Shown piece by piece: positions 46,974 through 55,605 of a stretch of 64,000 bases of DNA. The position numbers and the translations under genes are program-made. Origin of the DNA: Frankineae bacterium MT45. GTDB taxonomy: Bacteria > Actinomycetota > Actinomycetes > Mycobacteriales > Jatrophihabitantaceae. The notes under the pieces are model-generated. The model made no database searches and was not told where the DNA came from. It saw only the letters and a program-made list of their open reading frames with translations. The DNA lies in contig LT629697.1 of NCBI GenBank assembly GCA_900100325.1, positions 2,291,423-2,355,422 of the forward strand. Reading direction: 5' to 3'. Within the stretch, counting starts at the first letter, position 1, and the number at the start of each line of letters is the position of its first letter.

Positions 46974-48413
46974 TCAGTCGGATAGCCCGTTGGCGGCGAT
47001 CACCTTGCTGTACCAACGGGCGGAATCCTTCGGAGTCCGATGCTGGGTCTCGAAATCGACGTGGACGATGCCGAATCGCTTGGAGTAGCCCCAAGCCCAT
47101 TCGAAGTTGTCCAGGAGCGACCAGGCGAAATAACCGGTCACCGGCACCCCGGTGGTGATGGCGTCGTGGATGGCGCCGATATGACCGTCAAAATAGGCGA
47201 TTCGATCATCGTCATGAACGACACCGTCGGCGCCGACGGTGTCGTCATAGGCGGCGCCATTCTCGGTCACGATCAGCGGGATCGCCGGGTAGTCACGATG
47301 GATCTGCTCAAGCAGCTCGCGGAGGCTGTCGGCCTCGACCCGCCAACCCATCGCGGTGTACGGGCCTGACTGGGGTAGTGCGTAGGCGAGGTCGGTGCCC
47401 GGCCAGAGCGAGGGGCGGTCTCCGCTCTGTGGGTCGTTGATCCACTCGCCGCCGGCCTCGGCTCGGGCTCGGCGATCTTCGGTTGGTGCCCCGACCAGCG
47501 CCGGGCTGTAGTAGTTGACGCCGAGGACGTCGATCGGGCGACCGATCTGCTCCAGGTCGCCGTCCCGCACGAAAGACCAGTCGGTGATGTGACTCGTCTC
47601 GGCGATGAGCTCGGGCGGGTAGTGGCCCCGCAGGATCGGGTCGAGGAAGATGCCGTTGGAGAGCCGCTCGACGTGCGCTGCAGCGGCCACATCCTTCGCC
47701 GAGTCGCTCGCCGGACGGACGTTCTGCAGGTTGAGCGTGATCGAGATCTGGCCGGTTGCCGGCAGGACATCGCGCAGCGCCCCCACCGCCTCGCCATGGG
47801 CCAGATTCAGGTGATGCGCGACCGCCAGCGACTCCGCATTGTTCGTGTGGCCCGGAGCGTGCACACCGGTGGCGTAGCCGAGATAGGCCGCGCACCACGG
47901 CTCGTTGTGCGTGGTGAACGTCTGCACCCGGTCGCCGAGGCGGGTTGCCACGACGGCTGCGTACTCGGCGAAGTAGCCGGCGATGTCGCGATTGAGCCAG
48001 CCGCCTTTCTCCTCCAGCACCTGTGGCAGGTCCCAGTGGTAAAGGGTCACCAGCGGGTCGACGTTGTGGCCGAGAAGTTCATCTACGAGCCGGGAGTAGA
48101 AGTCCAACCCGGCTTCGTTGACGCTGCCCGTGCCGCCGGGGAGCACCCGCGACCAGGCGATCGAGAAGCGGTAGCCGCGCAGCCCGAGGTCGGCCATCAG
48201 GGCGACATCCTTGCGGTAGCGCTGGTAGTGCTCCACGGCGACGTCACCGGTGTCGCCGCCGACCACCTTCCCCGGCGTGTGGCTGAAGGTGTCCCAGATC
48301 GAGGGGCTGCGCCCGTCGAGGTCGACCGCCCCCTCGATCTGATACGACGAGGTGGCCGAGCCCCAGACGAAGCCGTCGGGGAACGCGCGCGTGGGGGGAT
48401 TGGTGGCGGGCAT
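46974..48413 (-). CDS. Glycoside hydrolase family 1 beta-glucosidase
   Basis: Retaining beta-glycosidase, 479 aa, no signal peptide, so it acts on imported disaccharides or glycosides. Family 1 hallmarks are FVWGSATSSYQIEGA at the N-terminus, the acid/base glutamate in THNEPWCAAYLGY and the nucleophile glutamate in IVTENGAAYDD. SLLDNFEWAWGYSKRFGIVHVD completes the glycone site in the C-terminal part. The leader carries three direct repeats and, further upstream, a LacI-type operator. No sugar transporter or LacI regulator lies in the window. Confidence 0.94.
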   Translation of the reverse strand: MPATNPPTRAFPDGFVWGSATSSYQIEGAVDLDGRSPSIWDTFSHTPGKVVGGDTGDVAVEHYQRYRKDVALMADLGLRGYRFSIAWSRVLPGGTGSVNEAGLDFYSRLVDELLGHNVDPLVTLYHWDLPQVLEEKGGWLNRDIAGYFAEYAAVVATRLGDRVQTFTTHNEPWCAAYLGYATGVHAPGHTNNAESLAVAHHLNLAHGEAVGALRDVLPATGQISITLNLQNVRPASDSAKDVAAAAHVERLSNGIFLDPILRGHYPPELIAETSHITDWSFVRDGDLEQIGRPIDVLGVNYYSPALVGAPTEDRRARAEAGGEWINDPQSGDRPSLWPGTDLAYALPQSGPYTAMGWRVEADSLRELLEQIHRDYPAIPLIVTENGAAYDDTVGADGVVHDDDRIAYFDGHIGAIHDAITTGVPVTGYFAWSLLDNFEWAWGYSKRFGIVHVDFETQHRTPKDSARWYSKVIAANGLSD

Positions 48414-48438
48414 CGCGGAGGTCAGCTCCTGGAAGGTT

Positions 48439-48474
48439 GGTTGGAGGTCGGTTGGAGGTCAATGGTTGGAGGTC
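48439..48474 (-). repeat. Three copies of an 11-bp repeat in the GH1 gene leader
   Basis: GGTTGGAGGTC occurs at 48439-48449, 48450-48460 and 48464-48474. In the GH1 mRNA each copy reads GACCTCCAACC, and another GACCTCC lies next to the start codon. Anti-Shine-Dalgarno-like CCTCC units could affect initiation. Confidence 0.85.
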
Positions 48475-48543
48475 AACACGGTGAACTACGGCGAGCCCGG
48501 CAGGGCTGACTCACCGTGCCGCTTAGGGCGCGCCACGTCTGGG

Positions 48544-48557
48544 TGAGAGCGCTTTCA
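48544..48557. promoter_or_regulatory. LacI-family (CebR/BglR-like) operator
   Basis: TGAGAGCGCTTTCA is a near-perfect palindrome with the AGCGCT core typical of LacI-family sugar regulators in actinobacteria. Known relatives are of the form TGGGAGCGCTCCCA. It lies about 130 bp upstream of the GH1 start. Confidence 0.65.
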
Positions 48558-48863
48558 GTCGGCGTCGTAGAGCGTTTCTCAGCGCGCCGGATATGTCAAC
48601 ATTGGCGACATCGCGACCTGGCGAGGGTTGAGGAATGGCCCTTCCGGCGACCGCCCGACGGCCTCGTCTGGGGTTCTCTGAGCCCGAATCGGGCAGTTGG
48701 TGTCGGCGGCACCGCTGCGACGTGGCACAATTGCTAGCTGAGTACCAGCCGGCTGCGGACCCTCTCCCCGCGCAGGCAGGTCCATCCGGGAGCACGATCA
48801 GTGAGGTCCCCACCCACCGCTCGTGGTCCCAATCCCTAAATGAAGTCTGGAGCAACAACAGTC

Positions 48864-49352
48864 GTGGCAACCAAGATCAAGCTCATGCGTCTCGGAAAGA
48901 TGCGCGAGCCTCACTACCGAATCGTCGTCGCCGATGCCCGCACCAAGCGTGATGGCCGCTCGATCGAGACGATCGGCGAGTACCACCCGAAGAACGACCC
49001 GTCCGTGATCCGCGTGGACGCCGAGCGCGCCGCGTACTGGCTCGGAGTCGGCGCCCAGCCGACCGAGGCCGTCGCCGCGATCTTCAAGGTCACCGGTGAC
49101 TGGCAGAAGTTCAAGGGCCTCCCGGCCCCGGCGCCGATGCAGGTCGCGCCGCCGAAGCCGGACAAGCTGGCGATCTTCAACGCGGCACTGGCTGAGACGT
49201 CGGGTGACTTCGACGCTCCGGCCACCACGCCGAAGAAGAAGGCAGCCAAGGCCGCTCCGAAGGCCGACGCAACTGCTGAGGCCACCGAGGAGACCGCTGC
49301 ACCGGCCGACGCGCCGGCTGCCGAGGTTGAATCGCCCGCAGAGCAGGCCTGA
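48864..49352 (+). CDS. rpsP: 30S ribosomal protein S16
   Basis: The S16 core (about 1-85) begins [20 protein letters not shown] and includes [11 protein letters not shown] and [15 protein letters not shown]. An Ala/Lys/Pro/Glu-rich tail brings the protein to 162 aa, as in mycobacteria. I chose GTG 48864 because it matches the universal S16 start; an in-frame ATG at 48840 would add eight unconserved residues. It is the first gene of the rpsP-khpA-rimM-trmD operon. Confidence 0.96.
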   Translation: MATKIKLMRLGKMREPHYRIVVADARTKRDGRSIETIGEYHPKNDPSVIRVDAERAAYWLGVGAQPTEAVAAIFKVTGDWQKFKGLPAPAPMQVAPPKPDKLAIFNAALAETSGDFDAPATTPKKKAAKAAPKADATAEATEETAAPADAPAAEVESPAEQA

Positions 49353-49353
49353 G

Positions 49354-49590
49354 ATGCTCGAGGATGCCCTCGAGCACCTGGTCCGGGGGATTGTCGATCA
49401 CCCTGACGATGTCCAGGTCGACATGGTCAACAACCGCCGCGGCCAGCGTCTCGAGGTTCGGGTGCACCCCGACGACCTCGGGCGTGTCATCGGTCGCAGT
49501 GGACGCACCGCCCAGGCGCTGCGTCAGGTCGTCAACGGAGTCGGTGGCAAGGGCATCCGCGTCGACGTGATCGACGTCGACCGGCACTGA
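49354..49590 (+). CDS. khpA: KH-domain RNA-binding protein KhpA (YlqC)
   Basis: A 78-aa single KH domain with the GxxG loop in GRVIGRSGRTAQALR. KhpA proteins bind RNA, and in Gram-positive bacteria act with KhpB in cell-length control and RNA metabolism. It starts 2 bp after rpsP and lies between rpsP and rimM, the conserved location. Confidence 0.93.
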   Translation: MLEDALEHLVRGIVDHPDDVQVDMVNNRRGQRLEVRVHPDDLGRVIGRSGRTAQALRQVVNGVGGKGIRVDVIDVDRH

Positions 49591-49607
49591 CGCCGACCGA
49601 CCAGCCC

Positions 49608-50138
49608 GTGACCGAACCGCAGGATCCGCAGCGTCTGCTGGCGGTCGGCAAGATCGGCCCGGCCATCGGGCTGAAGGGGGAGGTCTACGTCCAGCCTTGG
49701 ACGGATGCCCCTGAGGAACGTTTCGCTCCCGGCTCGGTGCTCAGCACCGAGCCGGGTGAGCGGGGCCCCCTCACCGTGGTTGACTTCCGAGCCCACGGAA
49801 AGCGCTTCGTTATTCGTTTCGACGGATACGACGGACGCACCGCAGCCGAGTCGCTGCGTGACACCGAATTACTCATCGCCGCCTCCGAGCGGCCGCGTCT
49901 GGACGACCCGGACGACTTCTACGACACCGACCTCATCGGCCTCGCTGCGTTCACCCCGGACGGGGCGCCGCTCGGGGCGATCAAGGACGTCGTGCACGCG
50001 CCTGGCTCGGAGTACCTCGTGCTGCTGCACGACGAGCGCGAAGTCCTGGTTCCGTTCGTCGCGGAGATCGTCCCCACGGTTGATGTCGCGGCCGGTCGCG
50101 TTGTCATCGACCCGCCGGAAGGCCTGCTGCAGCTGTGA
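49608..50138 (+). CDS. rimM: 16S rRNA processing protein RimM
   Basis: Assembly factor for the 30S head, binding S19. The N-terminal RimM barrel (about 8-95) contains VGKIGPAIGLKGEVYV, and a C-terminal PRC-barrel (about 100-174) contains DLIGLAAF and VLVPFVAEIVP. The 176-aa size is standard. GTG start; the end overlaps trmD by 4 nt. Confidence 0.95.
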   Translation: MTEPQDPQRLLAVGKIGPAIGLKGEVYVQPWTDAPEERFAPGSVLSTEPGERGPLTVVDFRAHGKRFVIRFDGYDGRTAAESLRDTELLIAASERPRLDDPDDFYDTDLIGLAAFTPDGAPLGAIKDVVHAPGSEYLVLLHDEREVLVPFVAEIVPTVDVAAGRVVIDPPEGLLQL

Positions 50139-50866
50139 CTGAGGCTGCCCAGACCCCGAACGAGCCGCAGTTGACGCTCGACGTCATCACGATCTTCCCC
50201 GACTACCTGGCCCCGCTGCACCAATCGCTGGTCGGTAAGGCGATAGAACGCGGGCAACTTCTGGCCCGGATCCACGATCTGCGCCAGTGGACCGATGACG
50301 TGCATCACAGCGTCGACGACACGCCGTATGGCGGCGGACCCGGCATGGTGATGAAGCCGGAGCCCTGGGGGCGCGCGCTGGACGCGGTAGCCCCGGCCGA
50401 TGGCCCCCATCAGCCCCGCTTGGTGATTCCCTCGCCCTCGGGGAGGAAGTTCACGGCGGCGGTGGCGGCTGAACTGGCGGCTGACCCCTGGCTGGTCTTC
50501 GCCTGCGGACGCTACGAGGGGATCGACGCCCGGGTCGTCGACTACGCCGCGTCGCGGATGACTGTCGACGAGGTGAGCCTGGGCGACTACGTCCTCTGCG
50601 GCGGTGAAGTGGCCGTGCTGGTGATGGTCGAGGCGATCGCCCGGTTGCTCCCCGGTGTGCTTGGCAATGCGCTCTCGGCGCGGGAGGACTCCTTCACCGA
50701 CAGCGTCGACGGCCTGCTCGAGGCGCCGGCCTTCACCAAGCCGGCGAGTTGGCGTGGGATGGACGTCCCGGCGGTGCTCCTCTCAGGCAACCACGGTGAG
50801 ATCGCTCGCTGGCGAGCGGCGCAGTCGCAGCGTCGGACCGCCGAGAGGCGCCCCGACCTGCTGTGA
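50135..50866 (+). CDS. trmD: tRNA (guanine-N1-)-methyltransferase TrmD
   Basis: Makes m1G37 in tRNAs, preventing +1 frameshifting. This SPOUT enzyme shows LDVITIFPDYL at the start and DDTPYGGGPGMVMKPEP. The trefoil-knot SAM site is in FACGRYEGIDARV and SLGDYVLCGGE. Length 243 aa. GTG start overlapping rimM. Confidence 0.96.
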   Translation: MTEAAQTPNEPQLTLDVITIFPDYLAPLHQSLVGKAIERGQLLARIHDLRQWTDDVHHSVDDTPYGGGPGMVMKPEPWGRALDAVAPADGPHQPRLVIPSPSGRKFTAAVAAELAADPWLVFACGRYEGIDARVVDYAASRMTVDEVSLGDYVLCGGEVAVLVMVEAIARLLPGVLGNALSAREDSFTDSVDGLLEAPAFTKPASWRGMDVPAVLLSGNHGEIARWRAAQSQRRTAERRPDLL

Positions 50867-51122
50867 ATCTCCCCAGTCCGGCGCCGCTCCAGCTGGGCGC
50901 GTTTTCGCAATCGTTGCCGGGTATGGCACCATGAGAGGGTTGCTCGCACGAAGTGGCGCCGACTTGCCGTAGTCGACCGGTCGCGCAGACTGTGCACCGA
51001 GCAGCCACCCACCGTACTGATGTGTGTCTGTCTGCCTGTGACGCCGCCGTAACCGGACGCCACAAGCATCGTCACGCCCATCGGGTATAGACCAGAATTT
51101 TCTAAAAGGAAGCGATCCCACG

Positions 51123-51479
51123 ATGAACACCCTCGACATCCTTGACGCCGAGTCGCTGCGCGCGGACGTCCCCGATTTCCGGCCGGGCGACATGCTCAAG
51201 GTGCACGTGCGAGTGATCGAGGGCTCGCGCTCGCGCGTTCAGATCTTCCAGGGCCACGTCATCCGCCGTCAGGGTGGCGGCCTGCGCGAGACGTTCACCG
51301 TCCGCAAGGTCAGCTTCGGAGTCGGCGTCGAGCGCACCTTCCCGGTGCACACGCCGGTCATCGAGAAGATCGAGATCGTCAGCCGCGGCGACGTCCGCCG
51401 GGCCAAGCTGTACTACCTTCGCGATCTGCGTGGCAAGGCCGCCAAGATCAAGGAGAAGCGGGACATCGTCGGCCGCTAA
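51123..51479 (+). CDS. rplS: 50S ribosomal protein L19
   Basis: A 118-aa L19 with the conserved [16 protein letters not shown] start, [23 protein letters not shown] and a basic C-terminus ([17 protein letters not shown]). AAGGAAG precedes the ATG. A 256-bp gap separates it from trmD, so it has either its own promoter or a regulated leader; no clear leader motif was recognised. Confidence 0.96.
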   Translation: MNTLDILDAESLRADVPDFRPGDMLKVHVRVIEGSRSRVQIFQGHVIRRQGGGLRETFTVRKVSFGVGVERTFPVHTPVIEKIEIVSRGDVRRAKLYYLRDLRGKAAKIKEKRDIVGR

Positions 51480-51499
51480 GCGGTCGACCACGCCGCCGT

Positions 51500-52573
51500 A
51501 TGGCGCGACACGCGAAGGACGACGGCGGCTCGGCGAACCTCGGGCCTGCCGGATCCAGTCCGGGAGAGCCTGAGGTAGGAAGCCCTGACGACGCGCGGTA
51601 TCGGCCCGATGCCCCGCCGCCCAGCGCTGCTCCGCAGCCCGTCTACGGCAACATCAAGTCGCGGCGACTGCTGCGTCCAAAGGGTTCGAAAACCCCGTGG
51701 TGGGAGCTGCCGATCCTGATCGCCGTGGCCATCGCGGTGGCGATCCTGGTGAAGTCGTTCCTGATCCAGCCGTTCTACATTCCGTCGGAGTCGATGGAGA
51801 AGACCCTGCACGGCTGCACGGGCTGCCGGGGTGACCGCATCCTGGTCAGCAAGACGGTCTATGACCTGCGCGACCCGCACCCGGGCGACATCATCGTCTT
51901 TCGCGCCCCGGACGGGTGGGACACCGAGGGCAGCGTGGCCCTGCCGACCAACCCCCTCGCCAAGGGACTGCGCTGGTTCGGCCAGCTCGTCGGGGTAGTG
52001 CCCCCGGACGAGAAGGACCTGGTGAAGCGGGTCATCGCCATTGGCGGCGAGACCGTTCGATGCTGTGATGCGCAGGGCAACGTTCAGATCAGCGACGACG
52101 GTCCGACTGGTCCGTGGCGTTCACTGCACGAGCCGTACATCTTCGAACCCCTGGTTCCGGCCCCCGGCAGCAAGCCCGGAAGTCCGGCACCCGGTGACAA
52201 TGCGACCTTCGGGCCGATCACCATCCCCAAGGGGCGCCTCTGGGTGATGGGTGATCATCGCAGCGACTCCGCCGACTCCCGGTACCACTGCATCAGCGAC
52301 GCTCCGGGCACGCACATCTGCAACCCAGACACGTCGACGGTCGCCGTCAGCAGCGTGGTCGGCAAGGCGATCGTCATCGCCTGGCCACCCTCACGGTGGC
52401 GCACCCTCGGCACTCCGGCTACCTTCCAGCAGGCCGCCGCTATCGGTGACGGCTCGATTCCAGTGGTGGCCGCCGGAATCGTGGTCCTGCCTCTGGCTGG
52501 AGTTCGCCGCCGTCGTCGGCGGTCTCGTACATCTCGGCCGCCGCGTGGTCCGATCAACTCCGAAGATGGCTGA
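51500..52573 (+). CDS. lepB: Signal peptidase I
   Basis: Removes signal peptides from Sec and Tat substrates. A cytosolic N-terminus rich in Pro/Gly/Asp (1-65) is followed by one transmembrane helix (about 72-91). Next comes the catalytic serine in IPSESMEKTL and the catalytic lysine in LVKRVIAIGGE, then the GDHRSDSADSR box. A hydrophobic segment near the C-terminus (about 312-333) is followed by a basic tail. Length 357 aa. The position after rplS is conserved. Confidence 0.94.
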   Translation: MARHAKDDGGSANLGPAGSSPGEPEVGSPDDARYRPDAPPPSAAPQPVYGNIKSRRLLRPKGSKTPWWELPILIAVAIAVAILVKSFLIQPFYIPSESMEKTLHGCTGCRGDRILVSKTVYDLRDPHPGDIIVFRAPDGWDTEGSVALPTNPLAKGLRWFGQLVGVVPPDEKDLVKRVIAIGGETVRCCDAQGNVQISDDGPTGPWRSLHEPYIFEPLVPAPGSKPGSPAPGDNATFGPITIPKGRLWVMGDHRSDSADSRYHCISDAPGTHICNPDTSTVAVSSVVGKAIVIAWPPSRWRTLGTPATFQQAAAIGDGSIPVVAAGIVVLPLAGVRRRRRRSRTSRPPRGPINSEDG

Positions 52574-53063
52574 CCAAGGCTCCGAACCGATCCCTCGGGT
52601 CGGAGCCCGGGTACTGCTGCTCGACCCGAACGGACGTCTGCTGCTCATCCATGAGCACTACGACTACTTCGGCCAGGAGCGTCGAACCCACTGGATCACG
52701 CCCGGTGGCGGGATCGAAGCCGACGAAACTCTTCAGCAGGCCGCCGCCCGCGAGGTCTACGAAGAGACCGGCATCGTGATCGAGTTGGCCCCGCAGGCCA
52801 CGCCGGTTCATCGGACCGGTCGGCTCTGGTCCGGTGGTGGGAATGTCTACGACCAGGTCGATCACTTCTTCGTCGTTCGGCTGGAGGCCGAGGCTGACGT
52901 CGTGGCGGCGAGCCCGACACCGGAGGAGGTCGCCTCGGCCATCGGACATCGGTGGTGGAGCGCCTCGGAACTCGCAACGACTGACGAGCGTCTGCTCCCG
53001 CCGGACATCGCGAATCTGCTGGCCCGGATCAACGCCGATGACGCTGCCGACCGGGTAACGTAA
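52566..53063 (+). CDS. NUDIX hydrolase
   Basis: A 165-aa NUDIX protein. The Nudix box is complete: GGGIEADET, then the REVYEETG helix with the metal-binding glutamates. WITPGG before it and RWWSASEL near the end are typical of ADP-ribose/nucleotide-diphosphate-type members. Substrate unknown. The ATG overlaps the lepB stop by 8 nt. Confidence 0.9.
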   Translation: MADQGSEPIPRVGARVLLLDPNGRLLLIHEHYDYFGQERRTHWITPGGGIEADETLQQAAAREVYEETGIVIELAPQATPVHRTGRLWSGGGNVYDQVDHFFVVRLEAEADVVAASPTPEEVASAIGHRWWSASELATTDERLLPPDIANLLARINADDAADRVT

Positions 53064-53071
53064 CCGGAGTC

Positions 53072-53908
53072 ATGTCCTCAGCCTTTCCCAGCAGAATTGG
53101 TTCCCAAGCAGCGTCGGAGCTGCCTGCGTTCCGGTCGCCCCGAGTTCTGGTTCGGCGAGACGCCGCGGGTCTGGATGCCTACGAGGACGCACTCTCCCGA
53201 GCGGGTTTCGCCCGCGTGGCCGGTGCGGATGAGGCTGGCCGCGGAGCCTGCGCCGGTCCGCTCGTGGTCGCTGCCTGCACCTTGGCCCCCGGGCGTCGTG
53301 GTCACATCGAGGGTCTGGCCGACTCCAAGGTGCTCACCGCGGCGACTCGCGAGCGGCTCTACGAGCAGATTGTCGAACGAGCCGCCGCCTACTCCGTCGT
53401 CGTGATCCCGGCCGCTGAGATCGACGCCTTCGGACTGCATGTCGCGAATCTCGCGGGCATGCGTCGGGCGATCGCGGGCCTCCACCCGCGCCCCAGCTAC
53501 GCCCTCACTGACGGCTTCCCGGTGCCGGGCGTCGGGGTGCCGACCACCGCGGTCTGGAAGGGCGACGCGGTCGTAGCCTGCATCGCCGCGGCCTCGATCC
53601 TGGCCAAGGTGACCCGGGATCGGATGATGACCGAGCTGCACGAGACCTTCCCGGAGTACGACTTCGCCAAGCACAAGGGCTACGTCACCTCCGACCACTC
53701 AGCCGCGCTGCGGCGCTTCGGTCCCTGTCCGCAGCACCGCTTCTCCTACATCAATGTGCGCCAGGCCGCGGACGGCACCGTCTCCGCGTCGCTTCCCGGC
53801 GGGGCCACCCGCGTGCGCGGGCAGGCTCGCGTGGGTAAGAATGACTACACCAAGCCCCCAACCAGCCGAGCTGACCCGCTCAGCGCCGGCGAGCAGGAGA
53901 GTGCGTGA
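53072..53908 (+). CDS. rnhB: Ribonuclease HII
   Basis: Removes ribonucleotides from DNA, including single rNMPs. Catalytic acids sit in GADEAGRGACAGPLV (about 50-64) and an Asp in ALTDGFPV. The conserved AAASILAKVTRD and HKGYVTSDH follow. A 40-residue N-terminal extension precedes the catalytic domain, and a disordered tail (about 235-278) follows it. ATG start, overlapping the DUF2469 gene by 4 nt. Confidence 0.95.
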   Translation: MSSAFPSRIGSQAASELPAFRSPRVLVRRDAAGLDAYEDALSRAGFARVAGADEAGRGACAGPLVVAACTLAPGRRGHIEGLADSKVLTAATRERLYEQIVERAAAYSVVVIPAAEIDAFGLHVANLAGMRRAIAGLHPRPSYALTDGFPVPGVGVPTTAVWKGDAVVACIAAASILAKVTRDRMMTELHETFPEYDFAKHKGYVTSDHSAALRRFGPCPQHRFSYINVRQAADGTVSASLPGGATRVRGQARVGKNDYTKPPTSRADPLSAGEQESA

Positions 53909-54231
53909 GCGCTGAGGATCTCGAGAACTACGAGACCGAGATGGAGCTTCAGCTCTATCGCGAGTACAAGGACATCGTCACGCAGTTCAGCTACGTGGTG
54001 GAGACGGAGCGTCGCTTCTACCTGACCAACGATGTCGACCTCCAGCCGCGCAGCGCCGACGGTGAGGTGTACTTCGAGCTCACCATGCGCGACGCCTGGG
54101 TCTGGGACATGTACCGGCCGGCGCGTTTCGTGAAGACGGTCCGGGTCGTGACGTTCAAGGACGTCAACATAGAGGAGCTGGACAAGCCCGAGCTGGCGCT
54201 GCCCGACACCAAGGACGGGTTCGGAGCCTGA
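53905..54231 (+). CDS. DUF2469 family protein
   Basis: A 108-aa acidic protein highly conserved in actinobacteria right after rnhB. It starts SAEDLENYETEMELQLYREY and contains YLTNDVDLQPR and DAWVWDMYRPARFVK. No enzymatic motif is recognised and the function is unknown. GTG start overlapping rnhB implies coupled translation. Confidence 0.92.
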   Translation: MSAEDLENYETEMELQLYREYKDIVTQFSYVVETERRFYLTNDVDLQPRSADGEVYFELTMRDAWVWDMYRPARFVKTVRVVTFKDVNIEELDKPELALPDTKDGFGA

Positions 54232-54311
54232 GGCTTCCCGACGGCCGGTACCGGGTGCATACTCCGGTGAGGCGGATCACATCGTGGTGATCCCAGCACG
54301 GGGGAGTAAGC

Positions 54312-55154
54312 ATGATTCGTCGGAGTTTGATCGCGGCTGCGGCCGTTCTCTTCACCCTGGTCGCGTCGACGGTGAGTGCCGTCGCTGCCCCGGTGCCCAC
54401 GCAGTACTACCTGGCTCTCGGTGATTCGCTCTCCAAGGGCTACATGCCTGGGGCCGGTGACACCGACCAGGGTTACGTCGACGACCTCTATGCCGCGCTG
54501 CACGCCAAGAACAGCTCGCTGCAACTGGTGAAGCTCGGCTGCTCGGGTGAGACCACGGCGTCCATGATCAACGGCGGGGTCTGCACCTACCCGGGCGCGA
54601 CCTCTCAGCTGCAGGCGGCGACGGCGTTCCTGCGCTCCCACCGCGGCGCCGTCAAGTACCTGACGCTCGACATCGGCGCCAACGACGTCGACAAGTGCGC
54701 GCCGGGAGGCAGCGTGGACGTCAGCTGCGCGCTCAACGGTGTCTCCGCTGTCGGCACCAACACGGCGAAGATTCTCGCGTCGCTGCGCCTCGCGGGTGGC
54801 TTCACGCCGCGGCTGGTCGGCATGACGTACTACAACCCGTTCCTCGCCGCCTGGCTCACCGGAACTGATGGTCAGAGCACGGCCAGGCTCTCGGACCTGC
54901 TCAGCCAGCTGCTGAACCTGGTGCTGAGCTCTGAGTACCAACTCTTCGGCGGTCAGGTGGCCGATGTGTACACCGCCTACCGCTCCGGCGACTTCACCGA
55001 TCAGGTGACGCTCCCCGGCATCGGCGCGGTGCCCGTCAACGTGGCCACCATCTGCACGCTCACCTACATGTGCACCCAGCGCAACATTCACCCGACGGTG
55101 ACCGGATACCAGGTCATCGCAGCCACCTTCGCCAAGACGCTTGGCTTGGCGTAG
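54312..55154 (+). CDS. Secreted SGNH/GDSL hydrolase (lipase/esterase)
   Basis: A 280-aa exported protein with a signal peptide (about 1-25, cleavage near AVAA-PVPT). SGNH blocks are seen: GDSLSKG (nucleophile Ser), a glycine in CSGETT, IGANDVD (Asn block) and NIHPTVTGY (catalytic His). Four or more cysteines suggest disulfides, as in Streptomyces-type lipases. It probably hydrolyses esters or lipids outside the cell. It is a single gene inserted between DUF2469 and yraN, which are usually closer together. Confidence 0.9.
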   Translation: MIRRSLIAAAAVLFTLVASTVSAVAAPVPTQYYLALGDSLSKGYMPGAGDTDQGYVDDLYAALHAKNSSLQLVKLGCSGETTASMINGGVCTYPGATSQLQAATAFLRSHRGAVKYLTLDIGANDVDKCAPGGSVDVSCALNGVSAVGTNTAKILASLRLAGGFTPRLVGMTYYNPFLAAWLTGTDGQSTARLSDLLSQLLNLVLSSEYQLFGGQVADVYTAYRSGDFTDQVTLPGIGAVPVNVATICTLTYMCTQRNIHPTVTGYQVIAATFAKTLGLA

Positions 55155-55227
55155 CTATCCACAGCCCGATCCGCTGTCCACAGATCGGCTGAGCTCAGAC
55201 CACTGAGCTCCCCGGTCAGTCAGGCTC

Positions 55228-55605
55228 GTGGCCATGCGAGCCAAGAATGCGATCGGCCGGTACGGAGAGGACGTTGCCGTCCGGCACCTGCAAGATGCCG
55301 GACTGCAGATCCTCGAACGGAACTGGCGGTGTCGGGCCGGTGAGATCGACATCGTCGCGCTGGACGGCGAGACGATCGTCTTCTGCGAGGTGAAGACCCG
55401 CTCGGGCGTCGGCTTCGGCACCCCACTGGAGTCAGTCACCGCAGTGAAGGCCGCTCGCATACGCCGGCTCGCCGTCCAGTGGCTCAGTGATCGGCGGGCG
55501 GCCGACGAGCTCCAGCGGCACTGCGCGCTGCGCTTCGACGTGGTGGCCGTGCTCCGCTCTGGCCGTGGTGCCGCGGACGTCACGCACGTGACGGCGGCCT
55601 TCTAG
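55228..55605 (+). CDS. yraN: UPF0102 (YraN) endonuclease-like protein
   Basis: A 125-aa protein with a restriction-endonuclease-like core: GRYGEDVAVRHL, GEIDIVALDG and VFCEVKTRSG. The D...ExK pattern of PD-(D/E)XK nucleases is intact. A role in DNA uptake or recombination is inferred from its constant neighbours comM and dprA. GTG 55228 or ATG 55234 could be the start. It abuts comM. Confidence 0.92.
   Translation: MAMRAKNAIGRYGEDVAVRHLQDAGLQILERNWRCRAGEIDIVALDGETIVFCEVKTRSGVGFGTPLESVTAVKAARIRRLAVQWLSDRRAADELQRHCALRFDVVAVLRSGRGAADVTHVTAAF

Larger units (their letters stand above)
48414..48863. other. Gene-free region between divergent GH1 and rpsP genes
   Basis: About 450 bp without a supported gene. 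It contains the repeat array of the GH1 leader (48439-48474), a LacI-type palindrome (48544-48557) and presumably the rpsP promoter. Short open frames here have no ribosome sites or recognisable products. Confidence 0.7.

Noticed and set aside
48523-48870. 115-codon minus-strand frame between GH1 and rpsP
   Set aside because: Arg-rich composition with no motif or ribosome site; it overlaps the rpsP start and promoter area.
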